A stretch of DNA of 64,000 nucleotides from Odontocerum albicorne. Its lineage: Eukaryota > Arthropoda > Insecta > Trichoptera > Odontoceridae. The notes below the pieces were generated by a model. It saw only the letters and a list, made by a program, of their open reading frames with translations, was not told where the DNA came from and searched no databases. The translations under genes and the position numbers were made by a program. Of the stretch, positions 8,888-19,641 are shown piece by piece; the stretch's first letter is position 1; every line of letters begins with the position of its first letter. The stretch is from the NCBI GenBank assembly GCA_949825065.1, contig OX463863.1:18461240-18525239 (forward strand), given 5' to 3'.

Positions 8888-11849
8888 ATGATGCTGGAAG
8901 GGAACGATGATGCTGATGAGATTATCAGCGTAATTGGCTTTCATACGAATAATATCTCATCCTTTAGATCACTTATGAGTGATTATCGGCAACTAAAAAT
9001 TATTCATCTGAACATACGCAGCTACGATAGAAACTTCGATGATATTATTGTTTTCCTATCAGATCTAAATGCTGATTTTGACTTGATTATTCTAACGGAG
9101 TGTTGGATCAAGGACAAGTTTCTGCCAAAACACTAACACGGTTACAACATACATAAATCTACACATAATATAACTCAGAATGAGGGAGTTGTGGTATATG
9201 CAAAAAAAGATCTTGAGATTATTGTCACTGAAATAAGCGTCACTGCCGCTAATGTGTTGAGGATCCAACTGAATATGCAGACTATAATTGCTGTTTATCG
9301 TCCTCCACATATGCATGATATTGAGTCCTTTTTGGTGGGTCTCGATCAATTGATTAGGCAAAGTTCTCGGGAGGTCGTGCTTGTGGGGGATGTGAACATT
9401 GATATATTGGTGGAAGATCAGATAAATACCTTGAAGTACCTAGAGCTAATGACTTTTCATGGATTGATTCCTTTTATCACGACTCCCACACGCGTGACTT
9501 TGGGCTCGGGTTCCTGCATTGATCACGCAATGGTGAGAACTCGGCAGAAGGCTGGAGCAGTGGTGTATGAGACAACAATTACTGACCATTACGCAATTAT
9601 ATTGGGGTTTTCAGAGGGTGCGGGTAGACATATAGGGATGGGCATGAAGGGAAAAAGAATCACGAGCATACCAGAGCTCTTCCACTCCCTTGATTCGGAA
9701 AATTGGCAAGACACTCTCAAGTCCCATAATGTAAATGAAGCTCTGGAGAGCTTTATTAATGCTTTTAACTTCCATATCAACTCAGCCACACAGACAATAC
9801 ACAGTAGAAGCAGAAGGTACACAAAAATCAAGCCTTGGATCACTGATGGATTGATTTATTGTATACGCAAAAGAGATCATCTGCACCGAGAACTCAAGAC
9901 ATGCAGTGATCCACACTCAATAACATTTTACAAACAATAAAGGAATACATGCAAGAACCTCATCCAAAAGGCAAAGGAAAGCTACTATAGAGCAAAGATT
10001 GAAGCCTCAAACAATGATCAAAAGATAATTTGGAGTGTTATCAGGGACATCACCGGTACAGTGAGAGAGAGAAATGCCCCTTCTACATTAAACATTGATG
10101 GCACAAAAATATCATTGACACAGGAACCACAAAAGTTTTGTAGTGGCATTAACGAATATTTCGCCAATGTAGGCAATAATCTCGCACGTAACATACTTGA
10201 TAGGAACGAAACGACTGAACAGTCATTGAATGACGCTATTCTTCATTCTTTAAAAGTACCCGAATATACCTTTTATCTGACGCCAATGTCGGAAAAATAA
10301 GTTCTAGATACTATTAACACACTTAAGGCAAGTAGCGCCCCGGGGCCTGATCAGATTACATCTGCACTGGTAAAATACACTCAAAGATTTATAGCACTAC
10401 CACTGAAACATGTAATAAATTTGAGTTTAAGAGGTGTAACTTTCCCAACTGCATTAAAACGTTCGCATATTGTCCCAATACACAAGGGAGGCTCAATGGA
10501 TGACTTAAAAAATTATAGACCCATATCTCTACTGAGCATTCTCTCCAAAATTATTGAGAAAATACTGAAGGACCGTTTGATGAAATTTTTCAATATGCAC
10601 AACATTATCTCTCCTAATCAGTTTGGGTTCCAAAGGAATGTGGGAACTGAAACTGCTTTGCTTAGTCTAGTAAACAGCGTTACCACCACTTTGTATAATA
10701 AGGAAGCATGTTTGGCAGTTTTTTTGGACCTTGCACAGGCTTTTGATACAGTGTCTCACCGAATATTACTTTACTTACCAGATTGATGGAGGTGGGCATA
10801 TGTGGGCGATCTTCTAGTTGGTTCTCTTCATACTTGTCTGATAGAACTCAGAGAGACAAATTGGGTGATAGTGTATTTGGTGAGCCTCTTTTTGTGAGAT
10901 TCGGAGTACCTCAAGGTAGTGTTCTGGGACCTATATTGTTCCTGATATATGTCAATCAGTTGTGTAATCTTTCTATCAGGGGTAAGATTATTACTTTTGC
11001 GGACGACACGGTTCTTCTATTCGAGGGCCGAACATGGGATGATGTATTCTTAAAGGCTAACGAAGAATTACGTGTAGTTAAAGATTGGATGGACTCAAAT
11101 TTATTGACTCTAAATTCCCAAAAAACTAAATACATCACATTTAGCATATCTACAAGAACTCAAGCACCTACAAATAAATACATAACACTACACACTTGTT
11201 CACCCATGGCTAACTGTAGTTGTGTTTCCTTGGAAAGGGTTGATAGTATAAAGTACCTTGGAGTTTATGTTGATCAGTTCCTTCGTTGGGAGGTCCATAT
11301 TAACACTTTGAGCGCAAAAATCAGAAAACGAGGATACATATTCCGTATGATTCGAAATGTGCTCAGTGAAAATATTCTTAAAAGTATATACTTCGCCTTA
11401 TGTCAGTCAGCACTTTCTTACGGTATATCAGTTTGGGGGGATGCACCTTAACCCAAAAACACATATTGCAGGTTTCCCAAAAATTGATTGTGAAAATAAT
11501 TAATTAACTTCCTGCTCTGTATCCCACGGCGGAGCTTTTCAGAAAGTATCAGGTCCTGAACATAGCCATTTTGCATCTCAAATCCATTCTCTGGCACTAT
11601 CATCGAGAGGAAGGGAAGATGCAGACTCAGCAGAGACACATGACACGCATAGCAACTAATGAAATGTTCACCATCCCTAGAGTTAAAACCTCTTTTGCCC
11701 AAAGGCAATATGCTTATTTGGCTCCCATTACAAACAATGGCGTGCTGATTTCAATAAAGGTAAAGGTAGGAAAACCATTTCGACAGTCGATCGGAGCGTG
11801 GTTGTTATTGCGACAGAATTTTGAGTACTTGGGCTTTCAAGATGAATGA
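8888..11849 (+). pseudogene. LINE A ORF2 (endonuclease-reverse transcriptase), copy I
   Basis: Endonuclease motifs in order: IIHLNIRS, LTECW, YRPP, GDVNIDI, TDHYAI. Reverse transcriptase motifs: KNYRPISLL, NQFGFQ, FLDLAQAFDTVSH, GVPQGSVLGPILF and the catalytic FADDTVLLF, then a C-terminal tail (SILWHYHREEGK) in another frame. Breaks in this copy: stop after LPKH (9134), stop after FYKQ (9938), stop after MSEK (10298), a TTACT duplication shifting the frame near 10770, and a stop plus frameshift after VWGDAP (11449). The first and last breaks are shared by all three copies, so it was dead before the array formed. Confidence 0.85.
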
Positions 11850-12317
11850 CGAGTGGAAAGGATTTGTGTGAGTTCGTGAGTGTGGGTTTCTTCTTGTTGT
11901 TTTAATTTTGGTTGTTTTTGTATTTGTGTTTCTGTGTATTTTTTGTTTTAATTTTAATTTTTATTCTTATGATTGTGTGCGGTATATTGTGGGATGAATA
12001 TTTTTGGTCCTTCTGGAGTGTTGAATTTCGCAAGATGTTTCCTGTTGTAGTTGAGTGCCACTGTTTGTCAGGTTGATGAGAGCGTGCAACGGGGTTTTTT
12101 TTGTGTAATCAAAAATCGGAAAGAAGTATGGATTTGTTTTTTCATGCTAAATATTCTCAGTGAGATACAGGCAAAAGCTTAATTTACTGGGGATACGACA
12201 AATGAAAGGCAACAAAACCCAGATACATTAAAATTGTGTTTCTAAATCAAATTACCTATTTTTTTTTCGCAAATTGTGTATATTTCTTGTCATGTGTAAT
12301 AATAAAATAAAAATAAC

Positions 12318-12395
12318 GGTATATTAATTTCACTGTTTTTGGCCATTTTTTTAAATAAATACTTTTAAAACTTTTAACTTATATTTCATTAATCT
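12318..12395 (+). other. Spacer before minisatellite, copy I
   Basis: Short AT-rich spacer between the LINE A 3' end and the minisatellite. Nothing recognised. Confidence 0.4.
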
Positions 12396-12549
12396 CGGAC
12401 CTCTAACAACGGATCTCTAACAACGGATCTCTAACCACGGATCTCTAACCACGGATCTCTAACGACGGATCTTAAACCACGGGTCTCTAACAACGGATCT
12501 CTAATCACGGACCTCTAACAACGGATCTCTAACCACGGATGTCTAGCAA
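12396..12549 (+). repeat. 14-bp minisatellite, 11 units (unit I)
   Basis: Eleven consecutive 14-mers of consensus CGGATCTCTAACAA, with variants at positions 5-6 and 12-13. Unit order and variants are nearly the same at 32140-32293 and 57384-57537, so the array has hardly changed since duplication. Confidence 0.95.
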
Positions 12550-12699
12550 CGCTATGCTACCATGTTAAGTTTATTTAATACGGACAAATTCTACTACATG
12601 ACTTGCTCCTTATAAAGGCACAATATTTTTGGACACTACAAAACGTTTTGTAATAATACTGAACAAAATATATTTAGAGCATTGTGACACAGAGTATTG

Positions 12700-13026
12700 T
12701 CAATATGGTGAATACAAAATGTACCCACAAATCAACAACACATCGAACTTACTTTTTTGTTTATTTGATTTCAATGCATCCATTTTTTTATGAATAACTT
12801 TTTGAATCGGTGAATGCCTTTGTGGTCCTCGTATTGATTTATTCAAAACACTCAATTTTCCAAAAATTTCAAACAAATAGGCAAGTTTTACGATAAAGTT
12901 ATCATTCCTTAACAAATTTTCCTCTTTATCATAATTTTCAACAAGAAAAATTGCAATCTCTTCTTTGAGTTCAAACACCCATTGAATAACTTTTGCACGA
13001 GATAGCCAGCGCACTTCTGAATAGTA
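12700..13026 (-). pseudogene. hAT transposase fragment (ZBED-like), copy I
   Basis: Minus-strand frame of about 108 codons with RWLSRAKVIQWVFELKEEI, DNFIVKLAYLFEI and LSVLNKSIRG. This is the middle region of hAT transposases and their ZBED5/SCAND3-like relatives (motif WLSRGKV..R..ELR.E). There is no BED finger and no catalytic region in this piece. The C-terminal part of a similar protein lies separately at 19642-20040. Open in all three copies but clearly partial. Confidence 0.7.
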
Positions 13027-13126
13027 TAATAGTGAGGTATAATTAACAAATCCTCTAATTTATTCTGAAATGGCTAATCATTTTCACCGTAAAAAACATA
13101 CATTTTACATATCAGTAGAAACGGAA

Positions 13127-13515
13127 ATACATTGGACAGATTAGAGGTCATAGAAATTTCTAAGTCAGTGCATCGAGGTGACCATCTGGCAAACACATAT
13201 ATTCCAAAAATCTCGCCGCTGCTCGCCGAGATTGTCTCCTCCCTCCCTCCACACATTGTCCCCAAGTTCAAATGTTTACTGTCAGGAGCATGTATGTCGG
13301 TATCAATTCGAACCGAATTCAGTCTTGTTTGTGATCTTCTGACGATGATGTGAAAGTTTTGAAATCTGTAGGGTTATACCGTTACAAAAAGTGAAATAAA
13401 CAGTGCATAATAAAACAAATTACAATAGATTAGAGGCCATATAAATTTCTAGGTCAGTGCACCTGGAAAATGCATATATTCCAAGAATCTCGCTGCTGCT
13501 CGCCTTAATTTCAAC
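13127..13515 (+). repeat. 289-bp direct repeat, second copy truncated (unit I)
   Basis: GATTAGAGGTCATAGAAATT begins one copy and GATTAGAGGCCATATAAATT a second about 290 bases later. The second stops after CTGCTGCTCGCC. Unit III keeps a full second copy (58416-58700). Non-coding, and the apparent 73-codon frame is not conserved in style. Confidence 0.75.
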
Positions 13516-14544
13516 TCATTTAATCTTGTACTTTCTAAGTGAAACTAATAACTAAGTGAAACTAATTATTTATTCATTAATTTGCAAATGTTCCATCTAT
13601 GATATTCTGCAAAATACCGCAAAATGATATTCTGCAATGCAATTCTGCAAAACGAAGAAGAAGAAAGCAACCAGTGCTAGGTAGCGAGAATTTGTGTCTA
13701 TGGTTATTTCTATGGCATCATTTGACACCTGTCATCGCTTGAGACATGTATATTCCTTTACATATAAGAACTCACAGGTGTAAATCAAGAAGAAAATACA
13801 ACGTATCTTGTGTATTCTCCGTACATAAAAGTTCACGGTCATTATTTAAGAAGGTATAGACACCGCGTATAATCCATCAGATATAGGAGTGCATGGCCAT
13901 TATTAAAATAAAGAGTGTGTTATTTTTGTTAAATTGAACTGACGATTAGGTATTAATTGTATGTGATTTATTTTGTCTGTATTATTTCCCCGTTTTTTTA
14001 GAGTTGATTACGTTATTGATTTAGTGGTTCATTCTGATCGCTTCACTGTGATTGTTTGTATCAGTGTGCACTGCTTGATATAGTGGAATGTTGTGTTTTA
14101 TAAAGGCATATTTTTGCCTCAGTTCATTTTGACAGTTGATCTGCTGGGGTAGCGATCACGGTAACATCAGTTCAATTGAGGGTTTGCACCTTTTTTCCAT
14201 GAACTATATTAGTTATTTTACATTAAAATAAAGTTTTTTGGTTTAAACTTGACTAACTTCACTTTTGATTAAAAATAACATTTTGATGCCATTTAAAATG
14301 TACTGTTTCATCCATTCTAAAATAGATGTAGTGTAATGCATGTGTCCAGTGTCCATATAACATCATAAATATTTTTAGAAGAACTCACAAAAATAAATCT
14401 ACACACACCACTGACAAAGGGATGGTCATGTCAGGAAAGTTATTATTTAAGAATATCTGGAACTGAATATAGTTTTATGCTTCTTTATGTCAAACGGTTG
14501 AACATATTATAAACTCAATGTTTGAATATTTGGAATGATTCCAG
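13516..14544 (+). other. Upstream region of gene B1
   Basis: No coding signal. It contains GAAGAAGAAGAAAGCAACC and other segments shared with type-A upstreams, a TATA/Inr-like pair at 14099-14124 and the acceptor-like ATTCCAG seven bases before the ATG. It lacks a ~60-base stretch around position 890-950 of the A1 upstream region. Confidence 0.5.
14099..14124 (+). promoter_or_regulatory. Possible core promoter of gene B1
   Basis: TATAAAGG at 14099 and TCAGTT at 14119, with the same spacing as in A1. TATAAAGG is a better TATA consensus than the type-A version. Confidence 0.4.
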
Positions 14545-14551
14545 GTCATAG

Positions 14552-16764
14552 ATGGATCCTCAGCTACACAAAAGGAGCGCAGAAGTAATGGTGAAAGAAG
14601 AAAAGGCAGAAGACGGAGATACTGCAGCAGTGTTTCCCCAGTATATCAGTATACATGAGGCAGATATCAAGCAGGAATGTGCACAAGATATCAGCGCAGA
14701 TACCAGACATGATGATGATAATCCCACAGACCCAAGTACACTTATATCGTTAAAATAAAATAAATATGAGAGATATGGCAAACATTCAACAGGTACACAC
14801 CACATATTCCATACCAGGCATGGAAAAGGTGGTGTGTGCCGGTAGGCCAGAATGTTTTTGTCATTTTTGTTTTGCAAAATATGTAAAACTATACTAAAAG
14901 GGCAATAGAAAAATGACAATACGTGCATATCAATTTTTGTTTAATTACTTCAGTAGATTTGATCTTGTATGTTTTTTTTGCAGATGTTACGGCCCAGCCA
15001 TCTTGTGATACAGTCAGTAAAGTAGTGACCTCAGAAATGAGTTTACTGATGAAATCCCACGATTTTAAAGTAGAAGGTTGTTCAGATTTTTTCATAAAAC
15101 GAGAAAATGTAGAAGAGGATACTGCGTCAGTGTTCCCTATTGACATACAGGAAGGGGATATAAAAAAGGAATGTGATCGGGTCAGTAACACAGAGACTGT
15201 TGATGTTTGCGACGCGCATGCAATAACAAGTGAGTGTAAATATTTGGATTGTATTCTGAATAAGTTTTCACTTTCTCATTAAATTATCAACAACTTAATC
15301 TTTATTATTGTGGTTTGAAATAGGATTCAAGTTAAGTCTTAACACAAATAAAAAAGTCAAAATGTTTTTTTCATTCCCCGTTTATTTTTTTCTTAGTTGA
15401 CAATTCAATACAGGTGATTTCTTGTATAAATCGAAGAACAAACATTTGAGCAATGCTTAGTTACAAAAAGATAATCTTTGATCTTTCTTTTAAACCCTTC
15501 AATATTTTTACTTTATTTTGACATGTTTTTAGGTTCAGGTGATATGAGTGACCAATTCAGTAAAAAAAAATGCGGTGAAAATATTTTTCATGGCAATTCT
15601 CACAAAAGGATTCACATTGGAGGGAAGCCTTACAGCTGTGGCCAATGTTATAAGACATTCTCACGAAAAGATTATTTGAAATTTCATGAAAGGCTTCATA
15701 GTGGAGAGAAACCTTACAGCTGTGGGCAATGTGATAAAGTTTTCTCACAAAAATGCCATTTAAAGGATCATGAAAGGATCCATAGTGGAGAGAAGCCTTA
15801 CAGCTGTGGACAATGTAAGAAGACATTCTTAGATAAACGTAATTTAAAACGTCACGAAAGTATTCATAGTGCAGAGAAGCCTTACAGCTGTGGACAATGT
15901 AAGAAGGCATTCTCAGATAAAGGTAGTTTAAAACGTCACGAAAGTATTCATAGTACAGAGAAGCCTTACAGCTGTGGACAATGTGATAAGACATTCTCAC
16001 TACAATATTGTTTAAAATCTCATGAAATGATTCATAGTGGAGAGAAGCCTTACAGCTGTGGACAATGTAAGAAGACATTTTCAGATAAAAGTAATTTTAA
16101 ACGTCACGAAAGTATTCATAGTGCAGAGAAGCCTTCCAGCTGTGGACAATGTGATAAGACATTCTCACAAAAATATTGTTTAAAATCTCATGAAATGATT
16201 CATAGTGGAGAAAAGCCTTACAGCTGTGGACAATGTGATAAGACATTTTTACGAAAAATCCATTTAAAATTTCATGAAAGGATTCATAGTGGAGAAAAGC
16301 CTTACAGCTGTGGACAATGTGATAAGAAGTTTTCACTAATACATAATTTAAAAGCTCATGAAAGGATTCATAGTGGAGAAAAGCCTTACAGCTGTGGACA
16401 ATGTGATAAGACATTCTTACGAAAATTCCATTTAAAATCTCATGAAATGATTCATAGTGGAGAAAAGCCTTACAGCTGTGGACAATGTGGAAAGACATTT
16501 TCTTGTAAAAATAATTTAATATTTCATTTAAGGATTCATACTGGAGAGAAGCCTTACTTCTGTGTACAATGTGGTAAGACATTCTCACGAAAAGGATATT
16601 TGAAATCTCATGAAAAGATTCATAGTAGAGAGAAGCCTTACAGTTGTGGACAATGTGATAAGACATTCTCAGGCAAAAATATTTTAAAACTACATGAAAG
16701 GATTCATAGTGGAGAGAAGCCTGTGGACAGTGTTATAAGACATTCTCACAAAAAGATAAATTAA
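14552..16764 (+). CDS. Zinc-finger gene B1, 13 C2H2 fingers
   Basis: Putative nuclear DNA-binding protein of 553 aa. Exons: 14552-14735, 14984-15229 (acceptor TTTTTTTTGCAG, donor ACAA|GTGAGT) and 15533-16764. All junctions are phase 1 and the frame is open throughout. VKEE, IKQE, IKRE and IKKE occur in exons 1-2. Exon 2 is 9 bases shorter than in type A (PDFA lost before IDIQEGDI). Exon 3 has 13 fingers; finger 11 is FSCKNNLIFHLRIHTGEKP with a TGEKP linker, the others HSGEKP/HSAEKP/HSTEKP. Predicted base-contacting residues vary between fingers while the flanks are almost invariant. The last 15 residues (VDSVIRHSHKKIN at the end) are out of frame with a 14th finger because of a 7-base deletion. 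Confidence 0.85.
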
Positions 16765-17184
16765 AGTCTCATGAAAGGATTCACAGTTGAGAGAAGCCCT
16801 ACTACAGCTGTGAAAAATGTGTGAAGACATTATCTGATGATGCAAATTTAATTAAATTATGTATGTATCGCTTATGACAAAACAGTACCTCGCATACCAC
16901 ACTTTTGTCAAAAATGAGTTTTTTATTTTGTCTTTAAATGTTTCAATACGTCACCTGGCAAAAGCTCGAATTTGGTCGAATTAAAAATAATGATTTGTGT
17001 CTCTTATTCAATTAAAGCAATACCTCGTATCCCATTTTGTCCACGGCAATACCTCCTAAGAGATATTGAGATATTGCTATAGAATTATTAATAAACATGG
17101 CCACCTTTCGACTGAAATGACGTGCGTAACCCTCATTATTCACTGTAGTCCACATGCTAGTTGTTTTGACATTTAATGTAGTGA
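16765..17184 (+). pseudogene. Residual fingers and spacer 3' of gene B1
   Basis: 16735-16795 in the shifted frame reads CYKTFSQKDKLKSHERIHS and stop, and 16800-16860 holds a further remnant (SCEKCVKTLSDDANL). After that an AT-rich spacer shared with type A carries AATACCTCGTATCCCA. No other gene is seen. Confidence 0.6.
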
Positions 17185-17347
17185 ATGTATTGGTTAAACA
17201 AAACCGATTCAGATTTATCTGCATCAACATTTGCTTCACTTGTAGATTACATAAAGGATTATTGCCCTCAAGATAAAGAAGGAATTATATTTCGAGAAAA
17301 AATATATTTACCTAGTACGTATCTCTCTGTATCAAAGGAAGCGAGAA
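17185..17347 (+). pseudogene. Transposase-like remnant, internally deleted
   Basis: Starts like the remnant at 4134 (ASTFASLVDYIKDYCPQDKE) but jumps from GIIF directly to REKIYLPSTYLSVSKEAR, omitting the FSDGC section. It is cut by the N gap. The same deletion is present at 36928. Confidence 0.5.
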
Positions 17348-17547
17348 NNNNNNNNNNNNNNNNNNNNNNNNNNNNNNNNNNNNNNNNNNNNNNNNNNNNN
17401 NNNNNNNNNNNNNNNNNNNNNNNNNNNNNNNNNNNNNNNNNNNNNNNNNNNNNNNNNNNNNNNNNNNNNNNNNNNNNNNNNNNNNNNNNNNNNNNNNNNN
17501 NNNNNNNNNNNNNNNNNNNNNNNNNNNNNNNNNNNNNNNNNNNNNNN
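17348..17547. other. Assembly gap, 200 Ns
   Basis: Exactly 200 Ns. The left flank GCGAGAA matches 37084-37090 and the right flank AACGTATACC matches 44115 onward. Unit II holds 7024 bases between these points, so the gap size is a placeholder. No protein should be read across it. Confidence 0.98.
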
Positions 17548-18095
17548 AACGTATACCAGGAGATGCAGATCTCTTCTTACGCTCAAGGAGTTATACCCGA
17601 GCATGCCCAGCAGGAACTGGGTAGGATAAAGCCACGGCTAGACATCGAACTCACTCGTATAGAGATATCGTAGATATTTTTTTTGTACTTTCTCCACCAT
17701 GAGCGAGTTCTGCGCCCCCACCGGGCTCCAAATGCAAGCATTGCTTTCTAGTTTGCTACGGATCAATGAATGAAACAACGTTTTGAGCACCAATTGGTTT
17801 TCAAACGACTTAGAGATTCTCATAACAAATCCTAGAGTTTTATAAGCTGAGTTGCACATAACTTCTATGTGAGAACCAAACGCGAGATTGCTGTGGAACA
17901 AGATACCCAGATCTTTAATATTATCTGTGCGGGGTATAGGTATAGATTCTAGTGTATATCTATGGAATTTCAAGATGTGTGAGCGATGCTACGTATATCG
18001 TCCATTATTAGTCGATGTTACTGAGCTGCTACCAAACTGTATTAACATTATAACCATCTCGTTCACACATCTCGAAATCTAAGAAGTATGGCGTC
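17548..18095 (-). pseudogene. LINE B reverse-transcriptase C-terminal fragment, unit I
   Basis: Minus-strand frame 17973-17638: FHRYTLESIPIPRTDNIKDL, GILFHSNLAFGSHIEV, then SLIRSKLESNACIWSPVGA and KVQKKYLRYL. This is the post-catalytic part of a jockey-like LINE ORF2 (NIKDLGI..S.L.F..H). Further C-terminal pieces (YPTQFLLGMLGYNSLSVRRD) continue in frame after stops down to the gap. A fuller copy is at 43597-44652. Confidence 0.75.
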
Positions 18096-18107
18096 TCTCC
18101 TCCTATG

Positions 18108-18132
18108 GCATCTCTCCGTATTTTACCCTATA
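18108..18132 (-). repeat. Right terminal repeat of pogo-like element, unit I
   Basis: Same 25 bases as 44675-44699, reverse complement GGGTAAAATACGGAGAGATG inside. The rest of the element is hidden by the gap. Confidence 0.75.
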
Positions 18133-18142
18133 CCTATATAGA

Positions 18143-18602
18143 TAAAGGTTGTCCCAATAAGAGCGCCGATTTTAGTCTGCAGGTTTTAGTTCTTGGGTCA
18201 GTTGGATCTTGTAGGCATGCGGATCCAGATCTTTCGTGAGTATTCGCTGTAAAGTGATTCATGAAACGTCTAATTCTTGTAAACGATGACGAACTGATGT
18301 CCCTGGGGTTTAAGTAACACTTTCTGTCACTGCGCCCATGTTTTCGAGTGAACGCCCGCTATGAGGACGCATGAGTGACTTATTGTCCAGAATCGAACCA
18401 GTTTCCTCAATTTGTTTAATTAATCTTCGAATTGATGACTCATTTGGACTATTATTTCGACTGACAATTCCACAAAGTTTACGAACTGTTTTAGCAAAAC
18501 TTTCCCCATTTTTATAATGAATAGGAAATTTTTAGAGCTGCCAACGTTATGAAAAAAAGTGCCCGAAATTTAAATCCGGCGCTCTTATTGGGACACTCCT
18601 AT
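18143..18602 (-). mobile_element. Deletion derivative of Tc1/mariner-related element, unit I second copy
   Basis: Terminal inverted repeats GTCCCAATAAGAGCGCC are clear at both ends. Inside are decayed HTH codons (GRSLENMGAV-like, RRLIKQIEETGSILDNK). The MERYTKEQ start is deleted here, leaving about 460 bp. Confidence 0.8.
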
Positions 18603-18709
18603 GTATTTTCCAAAATATCAAATTCAACAGTACTCGGTTGCATAGATTTAAATAATACAAATGGATTCAACATGTTTAATAGTAATACTATTATTTTATT
18701 ATACTATTA

Positions 18710-18788
18710 GAGGTGCATGGCAATGAGGTAACACATTGGACTTATGTGCCGAATGTCATCGGTTCAAATCCCACACTGTGCTACTCCC
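18710..18788 (+). repeat. tRNA-derived SINE-like repeat, unit I second copy
   Basis: GAGGTGCATGGCAATGAGG ... GGTTCAAATCCC, with box A-like and box B-like elements at tRNA spacing. A single T-arm is present, unlike 7407. Confidence 0.6.
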
Positions 18789-19036
18789 CTCGAATGACAC
18801 AGACATTTTTCCACCTTGTGTTTGAGTAATTAGGATACCTATGACTTCTGTCATATATATTCTTTCAAAAATGGAAATAAAATGCAGGTGTGCTTCGATT
18901 GTCTCACTTCAGGTATGCCACCGGATTCAGTACAGATGGTGTAGCCAGTGAAATTGCTTGTATTCAATGGCTCACTCACTTCACTTGAGCTGAGGAGTCG
19001 CTCTTAAGCGAGGAACAAAATTGAAGCAGACCGTAC

Positions 19037-19176
19037 CTGGGATAGTCATCCTGCCCTGATGTAAGAGTCTTGGGGTTCAGCTCTGCTGGAGAGTTGGTGC
19101 TGTGCCCCCTCCCCTTCCAGCGGTACGCTCCCGGAAGTTCCCCCGCTTGAGTTGTATTGAACCAACTGTACCACGT
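19037..19176 (-). pseudogene. MOGS: Exon fragment of mannosyl-oligosaccharide glucosidase, unit I
   Basis: On the minus strand, TATTGCAG|ACGTGG opens an exon reading [19 protein letters not shown], then [15 protein letters not shown], ending CCCAG|GTACGG. This matches the conserved segment of ER alpha-glucosidase I (GH63, first trimming step of N-glycans), where the family reads ELNPKTL.SGLDDYPR. The glucosidase is over 800 residues long and only about 46 codons are here, so it is a lone exon. A 6-base insertion (KGRGHS against RGRS) separates it from the copy at 45604. The flanks look intronic. Orientation is opposite to the RTE tail that starts 75 bases away. Confidence 0.75.
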
Positions 19177-19249
19177 CTGCAATACTACACAGCATTAAGG
19201 ACTAGTTGCATATAAAGAAGGTTTGACTATTTTTAGTAAGAACATTTAT

Positions 19250-19630
19250 AGGTGATGAGTTCTGTTATCTGGGCAGTATGTTTAAGTGTGATGGGCGAGT
19301 TAAAAGGGACATTGGAAGAAGGGTAGCGACAGAAAACCGCAAAGGTAGATGGAGCGCTTATTTTTATTATATACAACAACCACGCAAGAACAATAATAAC
19401 AATACATGATGGTGTGTTAGTGCCAACAAGAGATAGACCAAAGAACACGTGACTAGAAAAAATGGACCAGATGCTGAAGGTAAAGTGAGATGTATGAATA
19501 ATAGGAGATTGTACATGACGAAATATATGAATGTTGAGGAAATTAAAGTTGTGCGCTTTTATAGAAAAGTTAGGAAATGTGTTATCTCTGCCTACCCAAC
19601 AAGGGACATTAACAGGATGGACTGATAATC
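19250..19630 (+). mobile_element. RTE-type LINE 3' fragment, unit I
   Basis: Plus strand: GDEFCYLGSMFKCDGRVKRD followed by IGRRVATENRKG, and near the end VRKCVISAYPTRDINRMD. These are the C-terminal landmarks of insect RTE-class ORF2 (F.YLGS.....G....DI..RV, and AYP.RD). The middle is scrambled by deletion. It lies beside the MOGS exon. Confidence 0.7.
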
Positions 19631-19641
19631 TTACTCTATAG

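Larger units (their letters stand above)
8342..12317 (+). mobile_element. LINE A copy I, 5'-truncated, inactive
   Basis: Non-LTR retrotransposon of the jockey/CR1/L2 group inserted in the copia gag remnant. The 5' junction is at about 8342, where the gag codons stop and ORF1 begins in mid-protein. Order: ORF1 C-terminus, spacer (8522-8887, with a meaningless 101-codon frame), ORF2 with AP endonuclease and reverse transcriptase, then a 3' UTR ending in AATAATAAAATAAAAATAA. The same element at the same site is in units II and III, so it predates the duplications. Confidence 0.85.

Noticed and set aside
11571..11849. Separate 92-codon gene
   Set aside because: It is the C-terminus of LINE A ORF2 after a frameshift.
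12396..12549. CRISPR-like array
   Set aside because: Units are contiguous 14-mers without spacers, in an insect genome; it is a minisatellite.
13132..13353. 73-codon frame MDRLEVIEISKSVHRGD in the 289-bp repeat
   Set aside because: The second repeat copy does not keep the frame, and there is no start context or family.
17185..17673. Protein spanning the N gap
   Set aside because: The frame is continuous only because Ns were counted; the flanks are a transposase remnant and an antisense LINE.
18710..18788. Functional tRNA gene
   Set aside because: Box A and box B are present but no convincing anticodon arm or acceptor pairing; it is repeated in a fixed TE context.
19190..19230. Helitron 3' end (CTAGT near the MOGS exon)
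   Set aside because: No hairpin just upstream, and the CTAG is absent at the equivalent site in unit II.
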